The position numbers were made by a program, and so were the translations under genes. A DNA stretch of 64,000 nucleotides from Ficedula albicollis (lineage: Eukaryota; Chordata; Aves; Passeriformes; Muscicapidae): positions 4,034,060 to 4,098,059 of the forward strand of contig NC_021686.1 of assembly GCF_000247815.1 (NCBI RefSeq). The letters run 5' to 3'. Positions 12,350 to 31,120 of this stretch are shown one piece after another (the first letter of the stretch is position 1; every line of letters starts with the position of its first letter). The notes under the pieces are model-generated. The model worked only from the letters and a program-made list of their open reading frames with translations, had not been told where the DNA came from and ran no database searches.

Positions 12350-14135
12350 AGCTCCTGGCACGCCTGGGAAGGGCTCAGACCCCTGAGTCTGCATGGCCTG
12401 AGGAGCTGGGCTTGTTCCCCACAGTCTCACCACTATTCATACCAACAAGTGCATGTCATTCACAGAAATGGAGAAGGAAAGTCACTCTGTAATTCATGAG
12501 GTGTAAGTTTTAATTATTGCAGTGACCTTTCTGGCTGTCCTTGTCTTTCTGCTTATCCATTGAACTGTGCATTAGAATCCCTGACTTGAAAGTAAATGAT
12601 TTTGTGACTTGTGGGAGGGCAGGGATCCCAGAGCAGGTTCCAGCAGTGCAGCTCTGGCCTGCTCCTGGGGGCAGTGCTGTGTTCCTCAGTTGGAACAGAA
12701 CCTGGAGTGGGATGAGCATTACCCCACAGGAGGGCTCTCTGGGCTTTAGTGTCCTCAGAAGGGCTTTTCAGTTCGTCCTTTCAGTTCCAAAAGAACTCTT
12801 TCTGTTGACTTGAGTGAGTGTGGAATCCTGGTTGCATTATTGTATTGGCCATTTTAATGCCTCTTTACCCCTCCCTCTGTTTGCTCATCCAGCTACAAAC
12901 CTGTCCATGCAGGAGGTGCATCCTCCTGTGCTCCTGCACAGAAACAAGAGCTTTGGCAGGTATTTTATCACTTAGTGTGTGAGCTGACACAGGCAGGACT
13001 GGTGAAGAGCCACAAAACCAAGGGAGAATTGCAGAGGCTAATTTTGTTTTCATTCAGTTGCAGACTGGGGGATTCCCAAGGCAGCACCATGCCACACACC
13101 TGGTGGGAAGGCAGGTCCCACAGAGCAGGTCCTTGCTGGAGGATCCCTGACCTGCTGGTGTCACCTGTGTCCCAGGGACACACACAGGGGCAGTTTAGCC
13201 AGTGCTTTGACCCTTCCCACAGCAGGGCAGGAATCCCAAGCGTGTTGGAATGGTCTATCCAGGCCTGTGCTCTCTAAACACAGATGTTCTACCTGTCAAG
13301 TACTCAAGACAAGGCAACAATTAGGATGATATATGTGTTCTTCTACAGCCCAGCTGCAAGTCACTTGGATATGCTCAAAATCCTCCTCACTTTTCCTCCA
13401 TTCATTTTCCTACACCTATTAAAAGTGATTATGCAAAACACCCTTTTTCCTAGTCCTTTAGCAAATTCCTGTCTTGCATTTTCACCTCCAGTTTATCAAA
13501 AATATGCCGTGTGCAAAATGTCCCTTTATTAGATGTTTGAGGAAAAGAGCTGCCAGTGATTGGATTGGCTGTTCATCCCCTGTCTGCTGGTCCAGCATGA
13601 CCAACATTTGCTTCCTGAACATTAGCCAAAAATTTTCTTCTCTCCAGCTGGATGGGGATGTTTCATCATCTTTAAAAACTGAGGTGACCATTATGTTGTT
13701 ATTGTTAGGCAATTATTTCCTGTTCCCATGCAAATTTACCCTCTGACCAGTTCTGGCCATGATGTATCTGGCAGAGAAGCCAGTGCAGACTAATCAAGGC
13801 TTGTGAGAGCTGCTGTCACTGCAATGCAATTTGTCACCTTCTACCCCTGCTGCCTTTGCCACTGCTCCTGCTCAGGAAATGCATCTGTCATCTTTATCAA
13901 GGCTTCCTATCCCTAAGTGATTACCTTGCCTGCAAAAGGAAAAAAAATACTGGAATTGCAGAGTGCAGAGGAGCAGGAGCTGGTTTCATGTTCCCCTTGC
14001 ACAGTGCTTGAGCTCAGCGGGGGCTGGGGCTGGATCTCTCTGCACTTGCTCCTGCCTAAAGCACACGAGAGGTGCAGGAGAACTGGGTCTGTCTGGAGGA
14101 TCAGCTGGTGCTTTATTAACCAGATAAATGCACAC
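12350..14135. other. Unique noncoding DNA, moderate GC
   Basis: Many 60-100 codon frames overlap on both strands. None has a consistent splice-bounded coding structure, and I see no repeat family here. Confidence 0.5.
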
Positions 14136-14305
14136 AAAAGGAGGAGCCAGACTACCTGGAAGTGCAGTGAAGGGATAATGGACACAGGCTGCAGCACAGG
14201 AAATTCCTTCCAGACATTAGGAAAACATTGACAAAGAAGTTACACAAACTTCTTACACAAACCCCACAGCAAGGGCCTAGAGAGGCTGTGGAATCACAAG
14301 GTTTG
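14136..14305 (+). mobile_element. Diverged internal CR1 LINE fragment
   Basis: The landmarks GGAGCCAGACTACCTGGAAG, GCACAGGAAATTCCTTCCAG, CATTAGGAAAACATTGACAA and CTAGAGAGGCTGTGGAATC appear in the order of the CR1 region just upstream of its 3' end, on the plus strand. The copy is old and lacks the 3' terminus. The open frame through it (13917-14231) is not a host gene. Confidence 0.72.
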
Positions 14306-20340
<6,035 letters not shown>

Positions 20341-20432
20341 TGGGTTTTTTGTTGTTGGTTTTTTGTGGTTTCTGTTGTTTTTTGGTTTTTTGTAGTTGTT
20401 TTTTTCTTTGTGTTGTTTTTGTTTTCTTTGTT
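20341..20432. repeat. T/G-rich low-complexity tract
   Basis: Runs of T interspersed with G (TTTTTTGTTGTTGG-type) on +. The open frame through it is F/V/L/C-rich and not a protein. Confidence 0.85.
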
Positions 20433-20503
20433 TCAAACTTCTTAATCACCCATGACCTATTTAGTGATGCTTGCTGTAATGTGAGTGGTTTCTGCTGTCC
20501 TTC

Positions 20504-20639
20504 TTTTTGTCAGTTCATGTTGGTATTTTCCTCCCAGCTGGTATTTTTGGAGGCACTGGAATAGCTCCTTGTTTTTGTCAGTTCATGTTGGTATTTTCCC
20601 CCCAGCTGGTATTTTTGGAGGCACTGGAATAGAAGGACG
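20504..20639. repeat. 68-bp segment tandemly duplicated (2 copies)
   Basis: The unit begins TTTTTGTCAGTTCATGTTGG and contains CAGCTGGTATTTTTGGAGGC. The copies differ at one position (TTTTCCTCCC/TTTTCCCCCC). It abuts and slightly overlaps the next duplication. Confidence 0.9.
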
Positions 20640-20869
20640 ACATCCCTTAGTATTCTCTATTGGAAAAATACTGTGTTTCCCTTTCTGGCAGAAGAATTCT
20701 TCCAAATCCCTCCTTGGTCTGAGCTGCTGCGTTTGACATCTCATTATTTGGAAGGACGACATCCCTTAGTATTCTTTATTGGAAAAATACTGTGTTTCCC
20801 TTTCTGGCAGAAGAATTCTTCCAAATCCCTCCTTGGTCTGAGCTGCTGCGTTTGACATCTCATTATTTG
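20632..20869. repeat. 119-bp segment tandemly duplicated (2 copies)
   Basis: The unit starts GAAGGACGACATCCCTTAGT and ends ACATCTCATTATTTG. The copies differ at one position (ATTCTCTATT/ATTCTTTATT). With the 68-bp pair immediately to its left, two independent duplications lie back to back. Confidence 0.93.
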
Positions 20870-20979
20870 ACTCAGCTGTTTCTGTTTCACCTTCACCCAG
20901 CTAATTAAGTAACTCATTGAATGTATTATTCTGTATTTGATTCTGCCATCTGAGTCGGTGAGAGATGGAATTTAAAAAA

Positions 20980-22090
20980 AAAAAAAATTTAAATTAAAAA
21001 AAAAAAGTGCAAGACACAATGAAGCAGAGAAAAGAAGCGATAAAGAGAAAGAAATCAGCTGTGCGGCTCCGGAGTGAGGAAAGTGGTGAAATACCTTGGA
21101 GTCCTGGAGCTGGGGATGCGCCCAGAGCTCCTTTGTTTGGTGGAGCAGAAGGGACTGAAAGGCTCCGTCCTGGGCAGAGCAGAAAAGGTAGAGCCGGATC
21201 CGGGGCAGGGGGAGGGCCCGGGCGGTGGGAGTAGCTCAGCCCAACATTCTCCAGCCAAAATTCTCCGAGGAGGGGCTGGGGGAGAGACGGAGCTCGGGTC
21301 CAGCCTCAGGGAAGGCTCCGAGCCCCAGTTTTGGCTGGAGCAGCATCGTTATCCTCGGGGGGTAATTAGGGTTTGGTTTTAATTTAGGGGGAAACGGTGC
21401 TGTGGTACAGCAGGGGGAAATATAAATTAAAAAGTGCTTTTCTGGCTGGTGGTTTTCCTGGTTTTAATGTAATTTAGGTAGAACAATGAAAGAAACCTGG
21501 ATTTTTGAAGGAAGAGGTGAACCCAGCCCGGGATCTTCACACCCAGAAGTTACCTTGGCTCCAGAGGAGAAAAACTTTGGGGGTTAAGAAGCATTTTCTC
21601 AAAAGAAATTATCTAAAAAATAAAAGCATGATGGAGATACTCAGTCTTCCTTCTGAGCTTTGTCAGTGGGGAGCTCAACTCCACTCTTTGTCTCTGCGAA
21701 AAAACGAAACAATAAAACAAAATAAAAACAACTCACCCAATTCTCCTCTGCCTCTTGCTGCAGAACTCACGACCGATGGTTTTCCTCCAACAGCCCAGAA
21801 TAAAATGCACAAAAATCCTCCTCCTGCTCGGTGCCACAGCTCACCCACGGCTTCTCCCAGGGGTGGAAGCCTGGAATTCTCCCAGGAAATCCCAAATCTG
21901 GCTGGTTTGCAGCTCCAGGAGCTCCTGCACCAAGGGGGACCCAGAAGGAGACCCGAGGATTCCCCAGGGTCCCCCCAGGGTCCCCTCCTGACCCCGGCTC
22001 CATCCCCAGAGGATTTGGGGTCCCAGCACAGCCCCAGCCCTTCCCTGCTGCTCCCTCTGGAACCCTGGAGCTCCTCTGTTCCCAGACCCT
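20980..22090. promoter_or_regulatory. GC-rich, CpG-enriched patch; possible weak CpG island
   Basis: After an A-rich stretch, 21040-21400 contains roughly sixteen CpGs, far more than the surrounding DNA, and is visibly GC-rich. 21520-22090 stays C-rich with scattered CpGs. Open frames of 78-345 codons run through on both strands, the longest (21505-22542) crossing the hexamer array and the gap. Frames this long on opposite strands at once are typical of stop-poor GC-rich DNA. It could be a promoter-associated island, or a GC-rich repeat-prone patch with no function. No TATA box, initiator or exon is convincing. Confidence 0.35.
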
Positions 22091-22360
22091 TTCCTGTTCC
22101 CATTCCCATTCCCATCCCCATTCCCACTCTCATTCCCATCCCCATTCCTGTCCCCATTCCTGTCCCCATTCCCCCATTCCCATTCCCATTCCCATTCCCA
22201 TTCCCATTCCCATTCCCATTCCCATTCCCATTCCCATTCCCATTCCCATTCCCATTCCCATTCCCATTCCCATTCCCATTCCCATTCCCATTCCCATTCC
22301 CATCTGAATCCCATTCCTGTTCCATTCCCATCCCCATCCCAATCCCATTCCCATTCCCAC
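22091..22360. repeat. (CCCATT)n hexamer array with CCCTGT/CCCCATT variants
   Basis: Repeats of CCCATT, interrupted at the left by CCCATCCCCATT, CCTGTCCCC and CCCACT variants and nearly pure from about 22170. It runs directly into unresolved bases, so its full length is unknown. Translation gives [12 protein letters not shown] or GNGNGN frames that are not proteins. Confidence 0.96.
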
Positions 22361-22477
22361 NNNNNNNNNNNNNNNNNNNNNNNNNNNNNNNNNNNNNNNN
22401 NNNNNNNNNNNNNNNNNNNNNNNNNNNNNNNNNNNNNNNNNNNNNNNNNNNNNNNNNNNNNNNNNNNNNNNNNNNNN
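22361..22477. other. Assembly gap (117 N)
   Basis: Unspecified bases directly follow the hexamer array and precede TA(13)TTCCCC. The gap is presumably the unassembled remainder of the array. The odd length suggests an estimated size. Confidence 0.99.
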
Positions 22478-25400
22478 TAAAAAAAAAAAAATTCCCCTTG
22501 ATGGGATTAGCGGAAGGATTGTCGCTGGACACGGTGGGCTGAAATGAGCCTGAGCTAATGGGGTTGGCCATACATGAATCACACCCTGCTTGAGGCAGGC
22601 TTGGGCTGCTGGAAGGGCTGGGATTAGTGCTGATCATTCCTTAACTACCCCGACGGTGCCCTGTTAATGGTTTCAGGACATCTGCGGGGGTGCAGCGTTC
22701 TTGGCTTTGTTTCCGTCGCTGTGTCCCTGCTCAGCCCTGGTCCTGCAGGGCATCCTGTGGCTCTGGGTCACCTCTGGGTAAGGGCTTCAGCTACTCAGCT
22801 TTCCTCATCGTTTTGGCTCCACTGCCGACATAGATTACTTTCCAGGGCTTTTGGCAATTTGGAAATAATTTATTCTTTTTTTGGATTAGAAATGTAAACA
22901 GGAGTTCTCTGCAAATGAGCAAAATCCAGTGTTCAGCTGTAAATTATCCATTTCTGTTTCTGTCCCTCTGACTTTGACTGCCTTTGTAACTAATCTTTCG
23001 TATGAAAGAGAGGTGTTATTACAATTAAATTAATTCCCTTTTCGCTTTAGACTATTTTTCCTTTTATTTACATTACAGCTACTGAATTAAACATAACTAT
23101 AGATAATACTCTCATTCATGTAAAACCTACATATTTTTATCACATCAAACCTTAAAAATATTTTTTGTAAACCCAAATTAACGAAAAATTACTGTCACCA
23201 GAGAAATCTAGTCTTGGAGTATGATATGAATTTTGGATACAGAAGATTGAAGTGTATGAATTCACAGGCTGATTTATACATTTATACAGTGTATGAATCA
23301 AGCACAGTAAGGATTTGAATATCTTCTTTTGGAATCCCAGAAAGGTTTTCAGGTCAATTTGCAGTTCTGATGGAAGTGTCTCTCTCTCCTCCTTCCAGGG
23401 CTGGGCTGTCCTTTCAGCTTTGACCAGAAGCACATTTTGGGCTCTGGGAAGCCTTGACTGGCAGGAGTCCAGTGAGAGCTGAGAATTCCCAGTGAGATGT
23501 TTTGAAAGGGACACTGGTGTCAGCCACCAAAAAGCCACTGGAAAAATCCCAATCCAGCTTTCCACAAAACATTTGATACTTTGTCTCTAGAATAGTTTTA
23601 CAGTATATGAAATATCTGAAATATATTGAACATATATTGAACAATATATGAAATATATGAATATATGAAATAGTTTGAGTGAATCAGCACAAAAAACAAT
23701 CACTAGAAAGTTCTTCTTGTTGGTTTTAAATGATCAATACTTTTTCTCCTGATGCAGCTCTGTTATACTTAAGAAGTGGGAGCTCTGTTCTGAAAGGTTT
23801 TATGGCAAAACACAAAGCCAACTGTAGCAGATCCTGGTTTAGTGTAATTAATGTTGCTTTTGCATTAGGTTTTGAAGATTGGGGTAGTTCCTAAACCCAA
23901 ATCCTAGAGCTTTTTGAATGTACATATGCTCTAAATTTAGGGTACAGTACCCTAAGTTCAATCATTGTTTCAGTTGAGCATGTACCTAATGTTTTTAATT
24001 TTCAAATAAGAGTACATTTTGCCTTTAGCTTAATCTGCTATTGGTCTGGGCAGTCACATACTTTGGATCTTGATATACCAAGGGAAAAGGATGACTTTTG
24101 GTAGAGTGATGGTTTTGGAATAGACACTGACCTCTTTGCTTTTTTTTTTTTTTTCCCTCTCTTTGCTATTGCAGATGCAGTTTTGTTAGCCCAGAAGGTT
24201 ATTGTTCTCTGCAAGGAAAAATAAGTATTTGGACTGGGATATCTCCAGATTAGTATTCTGGCAGGTACCTTCTTATACTCATCTTCTTGCTAACAAGAAG
24301 ATACCTAAATATTTTATTAAGCTACTAAAAGACTGAGAACATTTTATGAGGCATGAACTTTAATGAGTCGTGAAGTAGAAAAAATTAGACTCAGTCTTTC
24401 CATAATTTGGAACAGTGAAAAATGTTAACTGTTTTATCATACTAATAAGGGCTCAGAATATACACAATCGTATCAGCCAACTGAATTTGTATTCATTTAT
24501 TTTCTTGCTTTGAACTTCTTTTGAATCTCTACTTTTTACGTGCTTTTCTGGAGAAAGGCTCTACCAGTACTTCTCACTGCTTTATTCCAATGAGAAAAAT
24601 ATAAAAACTTAAGTAAGTTTGGGGGCTAATTTAATGTACAAGCTAGATTTGAAGAAAACAAGCAGTTAATCAGTTTCCTTTTATAACATATAATTGTCTT
24701 AGAGCTTTTGGCTGGTTTATATTTGCACATTTGCATTGTATAATGACATGTTCAATTGCACTGTACTTTTAAGTGGTGAATTTATTTATTCTTTGAATCA
24801 AAGATGATTCATGAAATGTGGCTTTTTCTTTCTACTCTTTGCTGTTTAAATAAGCCTATATATTAATTATGCTGTATAGGCTAATAAGCAAGCTTCTCAA
24901 ATTATTTTAGCTGTGAAAGTTGAGCAATGACTTGAAAATTGGCATATAATACTTGATGAATACATGGGGGTTTAATTCATTTTCACTGGTGCAATGTATT
25001 TTAGAATTGAAATATTCTTCACCTGAACTTAAATATCAAGTGAATGACTTCTTTTAAATTCTCTAAAAATTCTCAATTGTATGTCAAAACCTATTTGTTC
25101 CCCAGCTAGTAAGAGAAATGCTTGTCTTTTTTCTCATCATGTGCTCCACCCAGCCTCTTGGCTAAGGACAACTTCTTTTCGTGTCTCTAAATATTTATAT
25201 CCAAATACTTTTCAAGGCGGTTTTTCCTCACACAGCTGTATCCACAGATAGGAAATTTCCCTGAGAGAAACCTGCTGCTCTGAATTTCCAGGTGTACCAG
25301 CAGCAAGACGCACTGGTGGCAGCATCAGCTCCTTTGTGGCTGAGCAGAGGGGGAGATCAGCCAGGCCCAATGAACACATTTCTGCATGTTTGGGGCTGTG

Positions 25401-28344
25401 CTGAGTCACAGGAATTATAAACACAAAACATCCAGTTTTTCACAGTGTTTCCTCTGTATTTTCATTGCTCTACAAATCTAACATTATTATCTTTTAGAGT
25501 GCGTGACACGTCCGTTTCCAGTTCACTTCTGTCTTCTTATCTCAGAATTCTGTGCTCGCTCTTGAAATATTAATGACTTTAGGCACAAGTTATATTAATG
25601 GAACAGTTATGTCTTTTGGGTTTAAGTATCATTAATTTCAGGAAACTGCTTCTCATGAGAGCAATCAGAAGCAGCTGTTGGTTTTGCTGCAAAATATTAA
25701 TGCACAATTAAAAAAAACCCAGTGACTCTAAGGAAACAGAGCTGTTTGCTGGAAGCATACCTTTGCTCTGCCTTCCTGTGGCCATATATTTCCAAATTCA
25801 AACACTGTGGTGGGTGTTCAGTGTGCACTGAATTTTTAGCTTTCACTGTGCCTTTTTAATGCACCACACTGAGGTTTGTTGAAAATGTATGCACTAAAAT
25901 TTTCTGAAATGTTTCTTCTTGAAATAAAAGGCCTTAGAGGTGTTATTCACATAGTATTTCAAATTACAGCTAATTTAGTTCTCAACTGTTAGACTATTTT
26001 CCACGTGTAAAGGGTGATTTTAGTCACAAAGCTGCTCTAAGTTATTTTCTGGCTGACTTGTTTGTCCTCTGGAAGATTTACCCTGAGTGCTTCTGGCTTG
26101 GAGCAAGCCCAGCTGCAGCAAGCACAGTGTGCTGGGTTGTGTCAGGTACTGGAATGCACTCACCTTTTACTGACTGGGGCCCTTCTCACCTGGGGAATGC
26201 ATTTTAGCAAAAGGGAGATCACTGTCCCCAGAGAAGCTGTTGAAGGGGGAGCCTTATCCCTTCCAGGCAGAGCAGAGCACCAGGGCTGATGGAGATAAGG
26301 ATGGAGATAAGGATTTTGCTGATGTGCACATCTGCAGTGCTCAGAATCAGCCCTGCCTTTCTGAGAGAGCTCCAAAACAGCTGCAGAGTTCCCAGTTGCA
26401 CTGAATTCCTCCCAGTGTTCTGTTCTACTTGCTCTGTAGTACCAGAGAGGTGTTCTCTGGGCTTCTGTGCTGCTGCAGAGCTGTGGTGCCTCTCACCCTG
26501 GCACTTACACTCACAGATCCTTGCAACTCCTGGTCACATTTTTTCACCTTCTTCCACCAGGCTGCCTGATTATAAGGCTTCCTTTCCAGCAGTTACACTG
26601 AAATCTTTGCAATATATGGGAATTTCTGTAGAATTTCTCAAGAGAGTTGGTCAAATCTGTTTCCTTGCTGTGCCATCAGTTGCCTAAAGCTGCAGCCTTG
26701 CAGTGTTATTGAACAGCCAGACCTCTGGGTGCAGATTTTTTTAGCTGAGGGACCTCCAGGATTCCTGGAGCCACACAGCTGCTCAGATATTCAAACACCT
26801 GAGGTTTTGTTTTGCTCCAGCTGGGAGTTGCACACCTGGGAATGTGTGCTGCTGAAGTTTGTGCTCGTTTTATTCCCCAGGAAATGCAGGTCTGCCTGTG
26901 CCTCTCACCAAGTGACCAGGTGGGGTTAAAAAAGAACTCACAGGATAAGCAAGGATTGTGGAGAAGCTTCACTGATCCAAGAAAGGGACTTATTTATTTA
27001 TTTATTTTTAATTTTTTTTTTTAATTTTTAATTTTCTTTTGTGAGTTCATTTCCTTCCTTTTGTCTTTGTGGTTGTTCGGGGTGGTATTTGCAATGCAAG
27101 CCTTTGGAGCATGGCCTTGCAGTGCCTCTTGTTCCATGGTTAGTGCACCATGACAGCAGGTGGAGATGAAAGGAATAGCACTGCTGGGATTCCTTTCTTA
27201 TTAAAAGTACTTCTTTTGAAGAATGTGGGAACAGCTCTGCTTTTAGGTTATCACTCTCAGCCAGCAGACCTGTTCTCCCATCTCCCCCAGCCTATCTTAA
27301 GCTTGTAGGATCCCAGTTTATACAATTCTCTGGAGGGCTTTCTGTTATCTCCTCCTCTCAACTGACAATTTCCCTGTCCAAACATAAACCAGGCTATCTT
27401 GCTTTTCCCTCCTTTTTCTCTATTGCATTAAAAAATAGCTTTGAAACTGCCCTGTTATGACTGTAATATTGGCTGTACACACATTTGTTTTCCTGCCTTG
27501 AGCCCAGATCAAGGCCTGTCTGCACACTGGGACCACTCTGCTCCTGGGTGAGCACACCCAGTTCTGCATCTCAGCTCAGGGAGTTTGTGTGTTATCACCA
27601 GTACCTTGCAATGTCTTTCATTTTCAAATGCCAATTTTCTCAATCAGCCTAAATACCATTTTCTGAATAACTTTTATTCAAGTCTGCTTGTTCTCTCTAG
27701 GCTTGAACCTACCTGGTATTGCTGGATGTAGAATTGGAAATATTTTTCCTAGTTTCAAATAAATAATTTCTCCTTTGAACTGTGTATTTGTAAGAAAATA
27801 TGACAGCACTTAACTAAGGTATCATCACAGTGCCATGGTTGCCAAAATTTCAGTGGTGTGGAGGATGTAAACATATGACCTATTCTAGAGCAGGTTAAAA
27901 AATGACTTCTTTTAGTGTTGTAGATTGTAATTTTCCAATTTTCTTTTTCCATGAAGCATTTATACTTATGTCATATCCATGGCTTTTATTCAGTGTGTTT
28001 TCTGTGGTCATTAATAACCCTGCAACTGACTTGTGAGCAAAATAAAAGAACCTACAAAAATTGAACTCAGTGATTTACTAACACACAAAATAACTAGTTT
28101 TTCATCATTGTAATGTTCAATGCATGCAGACATGGATTTCAATCTCTTTTTTAGGCATTTAAATCTAAAATGAGAGTAAAAGCAAGTTAAATACACGTAG
28201 GCTCTCATATTTTCTAAATGTTTGAAACATCCACAGAGGCAGCATTGCCTGGATGCCGTGGCGAAGGAAAATCACTTAAGTAGTCATTGTGCTTATTATT
28301 TTTGGACTAAAGAATTGTTATGTAGTTATAAGACTATAAGTTAT
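22478..28344. other. Long AT-rich noncoding stretch
   Basis: No gene is supported over nearly 6 kb. Small items: an AT-rich degenerate repeat of TATATGAAATA type at about 23603-23672, a poly-T run near 24140-24155, a 12-bp direct repeat ATGGAGATAAGG at 26289-26312, and a TTTA/poly-T stretch at 26989-27040. The sequence 24600-25060 is repeat-free and AT-rich with TTAATTA-like cores and could be a conserved noncoding element, untested. Around 26165-26190 the minus strand has a GTGAGT donor, but no convincing exon. Confidence 0.45.
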
Positions 28345-28378
28345 AAAGACTATAAGGTTGTAAAACCTTATAGTCTTT
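28345..28378. repeat. Perfect 15-bp-stem hairpin followed by a T-run
   Basis: AAAGACTATAAGGTT-GTAA-AACCTTATAGTCTTT is a perfect 15-bp inverted repeat with a 4-base loop, and the right arm continues into Ts. An upstream partial copy (AGACTATAAG at 28331-28340) suggests that a template switch completed the palindrome. It is too short for a typical microRNA precursor. Confidence 0.92.
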
Positions 28379-29397
28379 TTTTGGTCAGAAAATAATGTGC
28401 TAAGAAACAAGGTGGTTAGAACAAAAGCTACTGCTTTGTAGAGTACAGGGTTGAGGTCCTGGGTAAAAAGGTGGTGGGTGGCTGAATTCCCTATGGGGAA
28501 GAGAGCATGGAAACTTCATCCTAAAGCCCTGTGGCAGTTTCAGAGTTGAGGTTCTTTAGTGTCTCTCTGAGCCTTCACACTGCTGCCTTTTGATTATTTG
28601 GGGGTTTCACAAACACAAATGCAGCTTTTCAGTGGGTTTTTTTTTTTCAGCTGTCAGAAATCCTGACTCACATTTTTGATTGCTTTTTCTGCCAGTTCAG
28701 TTCTTTGGAATGTACTTGATGAACTTGGAGCAATCAGAAGTTAGACTGGGAAAGGTGTTTCTATGTTTTGGGCTACAGAAACTTTCTCTGTTACTGTTCA
28801 GTGCTGTGCTTTTGGCTCACAGTCACAAACCTTGAGTGCTCCATATGCAGGATATCAGAGTTCCTGCCTCTGCTGAAATACAGGGAGCTGTTATCACTCT
28901 TAGTGCTCCAGTTGTCTCCTTCTACCCTGTATTGTTGTTTAAATATTTGGTTTATGTATTCTATATGTAAAAGTGAGTTCTTATACCTTTAAAGAATTGA
29001 GTATGAATTACCCATTATAATTTTCTAGTCCAATTTAGACTCTAAAAAAATGATTCATGATCTTAGCTAGTTTCACATATGAAGAAATCAACCTGCTGAT
29101 CAGAAGCTGCTTCTCTACTCCTGTGAAGTTCCCCTTGCACTTTGAAATTCCTGACAAGCAGCAGACAGTGGCTGATACAGTACTTGCCATGAAGGGCATC
29201 TGAAAACTCTGTCATTTTTGCTTTTGAGGATTCCAGGTGGGAATGATGTGAAGTACAGTTAGCTGGAGCTTTCAGAAGACGTGCACATTGGGGGAGCTAA
29301 TTCTGCAAGTGCTCTCTTGTTGTTTGTTATTTTATTCCTTCAGCATTGCAGGAGTCTGAGGACAGGAGGGGATCATGTTCTTCATCTGCTGCTTGTC
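28379..29397. other. Unique noncoding DNA
   Basis: I see no gene or repeat array here. A 74-codon plus frame (28768-28992) has no exon boundaries. Confidence 0.5.
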
Positions 29398-29527
29398 TGT
29401 GGTCCTCCAGAGCCTGTGATAACTCTGATATGGGCTGCCTGGGTGTTTTGAACCCTTCATGCTGTGGTCCTCCAGAGCCTGTGATAATTCTGGTATGGGC
29501 TGCCTGGGTGTTTTGAACCCTTCATTA
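29398..29527. repeat. 65-bp segment tandemly duplicated (2 copies)
   Basis: The unit begins TGTGGTCCTCCAGAGCCTGT and ends TTTTGAACCCTTCAT. The copies differ at two positions (AACTCTGAT/AATTCTGGT), consistent with a real, slightly aged duplication. Confidence 0.92.
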
Positions 29528-30847
29528 ACTTCACATGAAATGTTTGCATGGTGGAGAGGCCAGCAGAGGCAATGTTTAGTGGAGCAGCTCTGCTGCAGAA
29601 TCTCAGTGCTCATCTGCTGCCAAATCCTGTCCCAGGTCTGCTTTTCTGAATCTTCTTTAGATCACTTGAACATCAGCTTCATCTTGGCTTTACTGGATCA
29701 TTATACCCCGTTAAAAATTGGTTTTTCCAGCCTAAGATAAGTGAAAAAAGGTGCTAGTTGTTGGTGTCTATCTGATGTGATTTACTCAATATTATCCTTT
29801 GATTATCATCACATAATTTTATGGAATCTATTTCTCTGTCTGCATCATTAATATCATTAGGCTCAGTAAGAGTGATTCCAGTGTAAAAGGATGATTTTCA
29901 ACATTTTTGTTGTGAAGTTAGCCACAGTTTTAGATGTTCTTTTGAACTTGTTATAAGGAATGATGAAATTGCATGGTTAATCAGTTTAAACAGTGAAAGA
30001 TTCACTAACACCAAAAAGGAATACTTTATATTTGGTGGGAATTTAATGCTACAGAAACAAGGAAACAAAACTGGTAGCAGATCTCAGATTAATGTATTTC
30101 AAAGTTCTTAATTATTGATCAGTTTTGGGGCAGTTTTTACCAGTTATGACTGCAACTCCACATCATTCCAAGAATTCCAAAGGGAAATAAATGTCTTTAT
30201 CAGGATTCCTTCAGTGAACATTGCTCACCCTAAGGACTTGCTGATGCTATTTTTACTTGTGCATTGATGGCATTTCTTTTATGTGATAATGGATTATGGA
30301 AGAGAGAGTTTGTGTGATTCAGATGTTTTAAGGACAGCCTTTGTATACAAAACTGTCAAATGTTGAAACACAACATGGAAAGGAAGACTTAAAAACAGTG
30401 ACTAAAAAAAGCCACTTTTCCTAATTTTGTACTAATGCACCTATAATCCTTCTAAAAAACCTCAAAATTTCCAAAAAATTGCCTTATAAATTCACATAAT
30501 ATTTACAATTTTGATGAAAACATGCTTCATTCTATCCACTTAAAGGAATTTTAGGATGCTTTCAGGCTTCAGTGTGTGCCAAAAAGCAGTTAATTAGGTT
30601 TGTATTTAAGGATACATGTTTTACAGAGCAGCAGCTCTGTTTTAGCAGAAGATATAATTGTAATTCTTCTGTTTCTGTTCAGCTAGGATGCAACATAGCA
30701 GTACTTTAATTTTTGTTTTAGCAGAGTGTATATAATAGTTGTCTTCCAGAGGATCTATTAGCTGTGTTTTCACTCAGCAGATGCATGGACATACCTGAGT
30801 GCCTCCTTAGATTCATTTTGCAATTTGTTTTGTTTCAGTTTTGGTGG

Positions 30848-30888
30848 TTTTTTTTGTTGTTGTTGTTGTTGTTTGTTTGTTTTTTTGG
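30848..30888. repeat. (TTG)n / T-rich simple repeat
   Basis: A T-run followed by GTT and GTTT units on +, extending with decreasing purity to about 30975. Confidence 0.88.
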
Positions 30889-31062
30889 TGGGATGGAGAG
30901 ATTTGGCTTTTTTGTTTGTGCTTTATGTTTTTTTGTTTGTTTGTCTTATGGGGTTTTTTGGTTGGTTGTATTTTTACTTTTTTAGATAGCACGGTATCCT
31001 AGATAGAAAAGTTTCAGGCTGTTTACATTATAAGAGTGATTCTTTTTACTCATTCTAATAAA

Positions 31063-31120
31063 CTATTATTTTATTATTGTTATTTTATTAGTACTACTAC
31101 TGCTGCCACCACCACCCCAG
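31063..31120. repeat. Graded trinucleotide repeat TTA / ACT / ACC
   Basis: TTATTATTTTATTATTGTTA is followed by TAGTACTACTACTGCTGCC and then ACCACCACC. The trinucleotide composition changes from AT-rich to GC-rich along the tract, as seen when slippage acts on successive point-mutated units. Confidence 0.8.

Noticed and set aside
21505..22542. 345-codon frame running through the GC-rich patch, hexamers and gap
   Set aside because: It includes unknown bases and a simple repeat, and a frame of similar length runs on the opposite strand. No splice or start support.
28345..28378. microRNA precursor
   Set aside because: The stem is only 15 bp with a 4-base loop, too short for a standard precursor hairpin.
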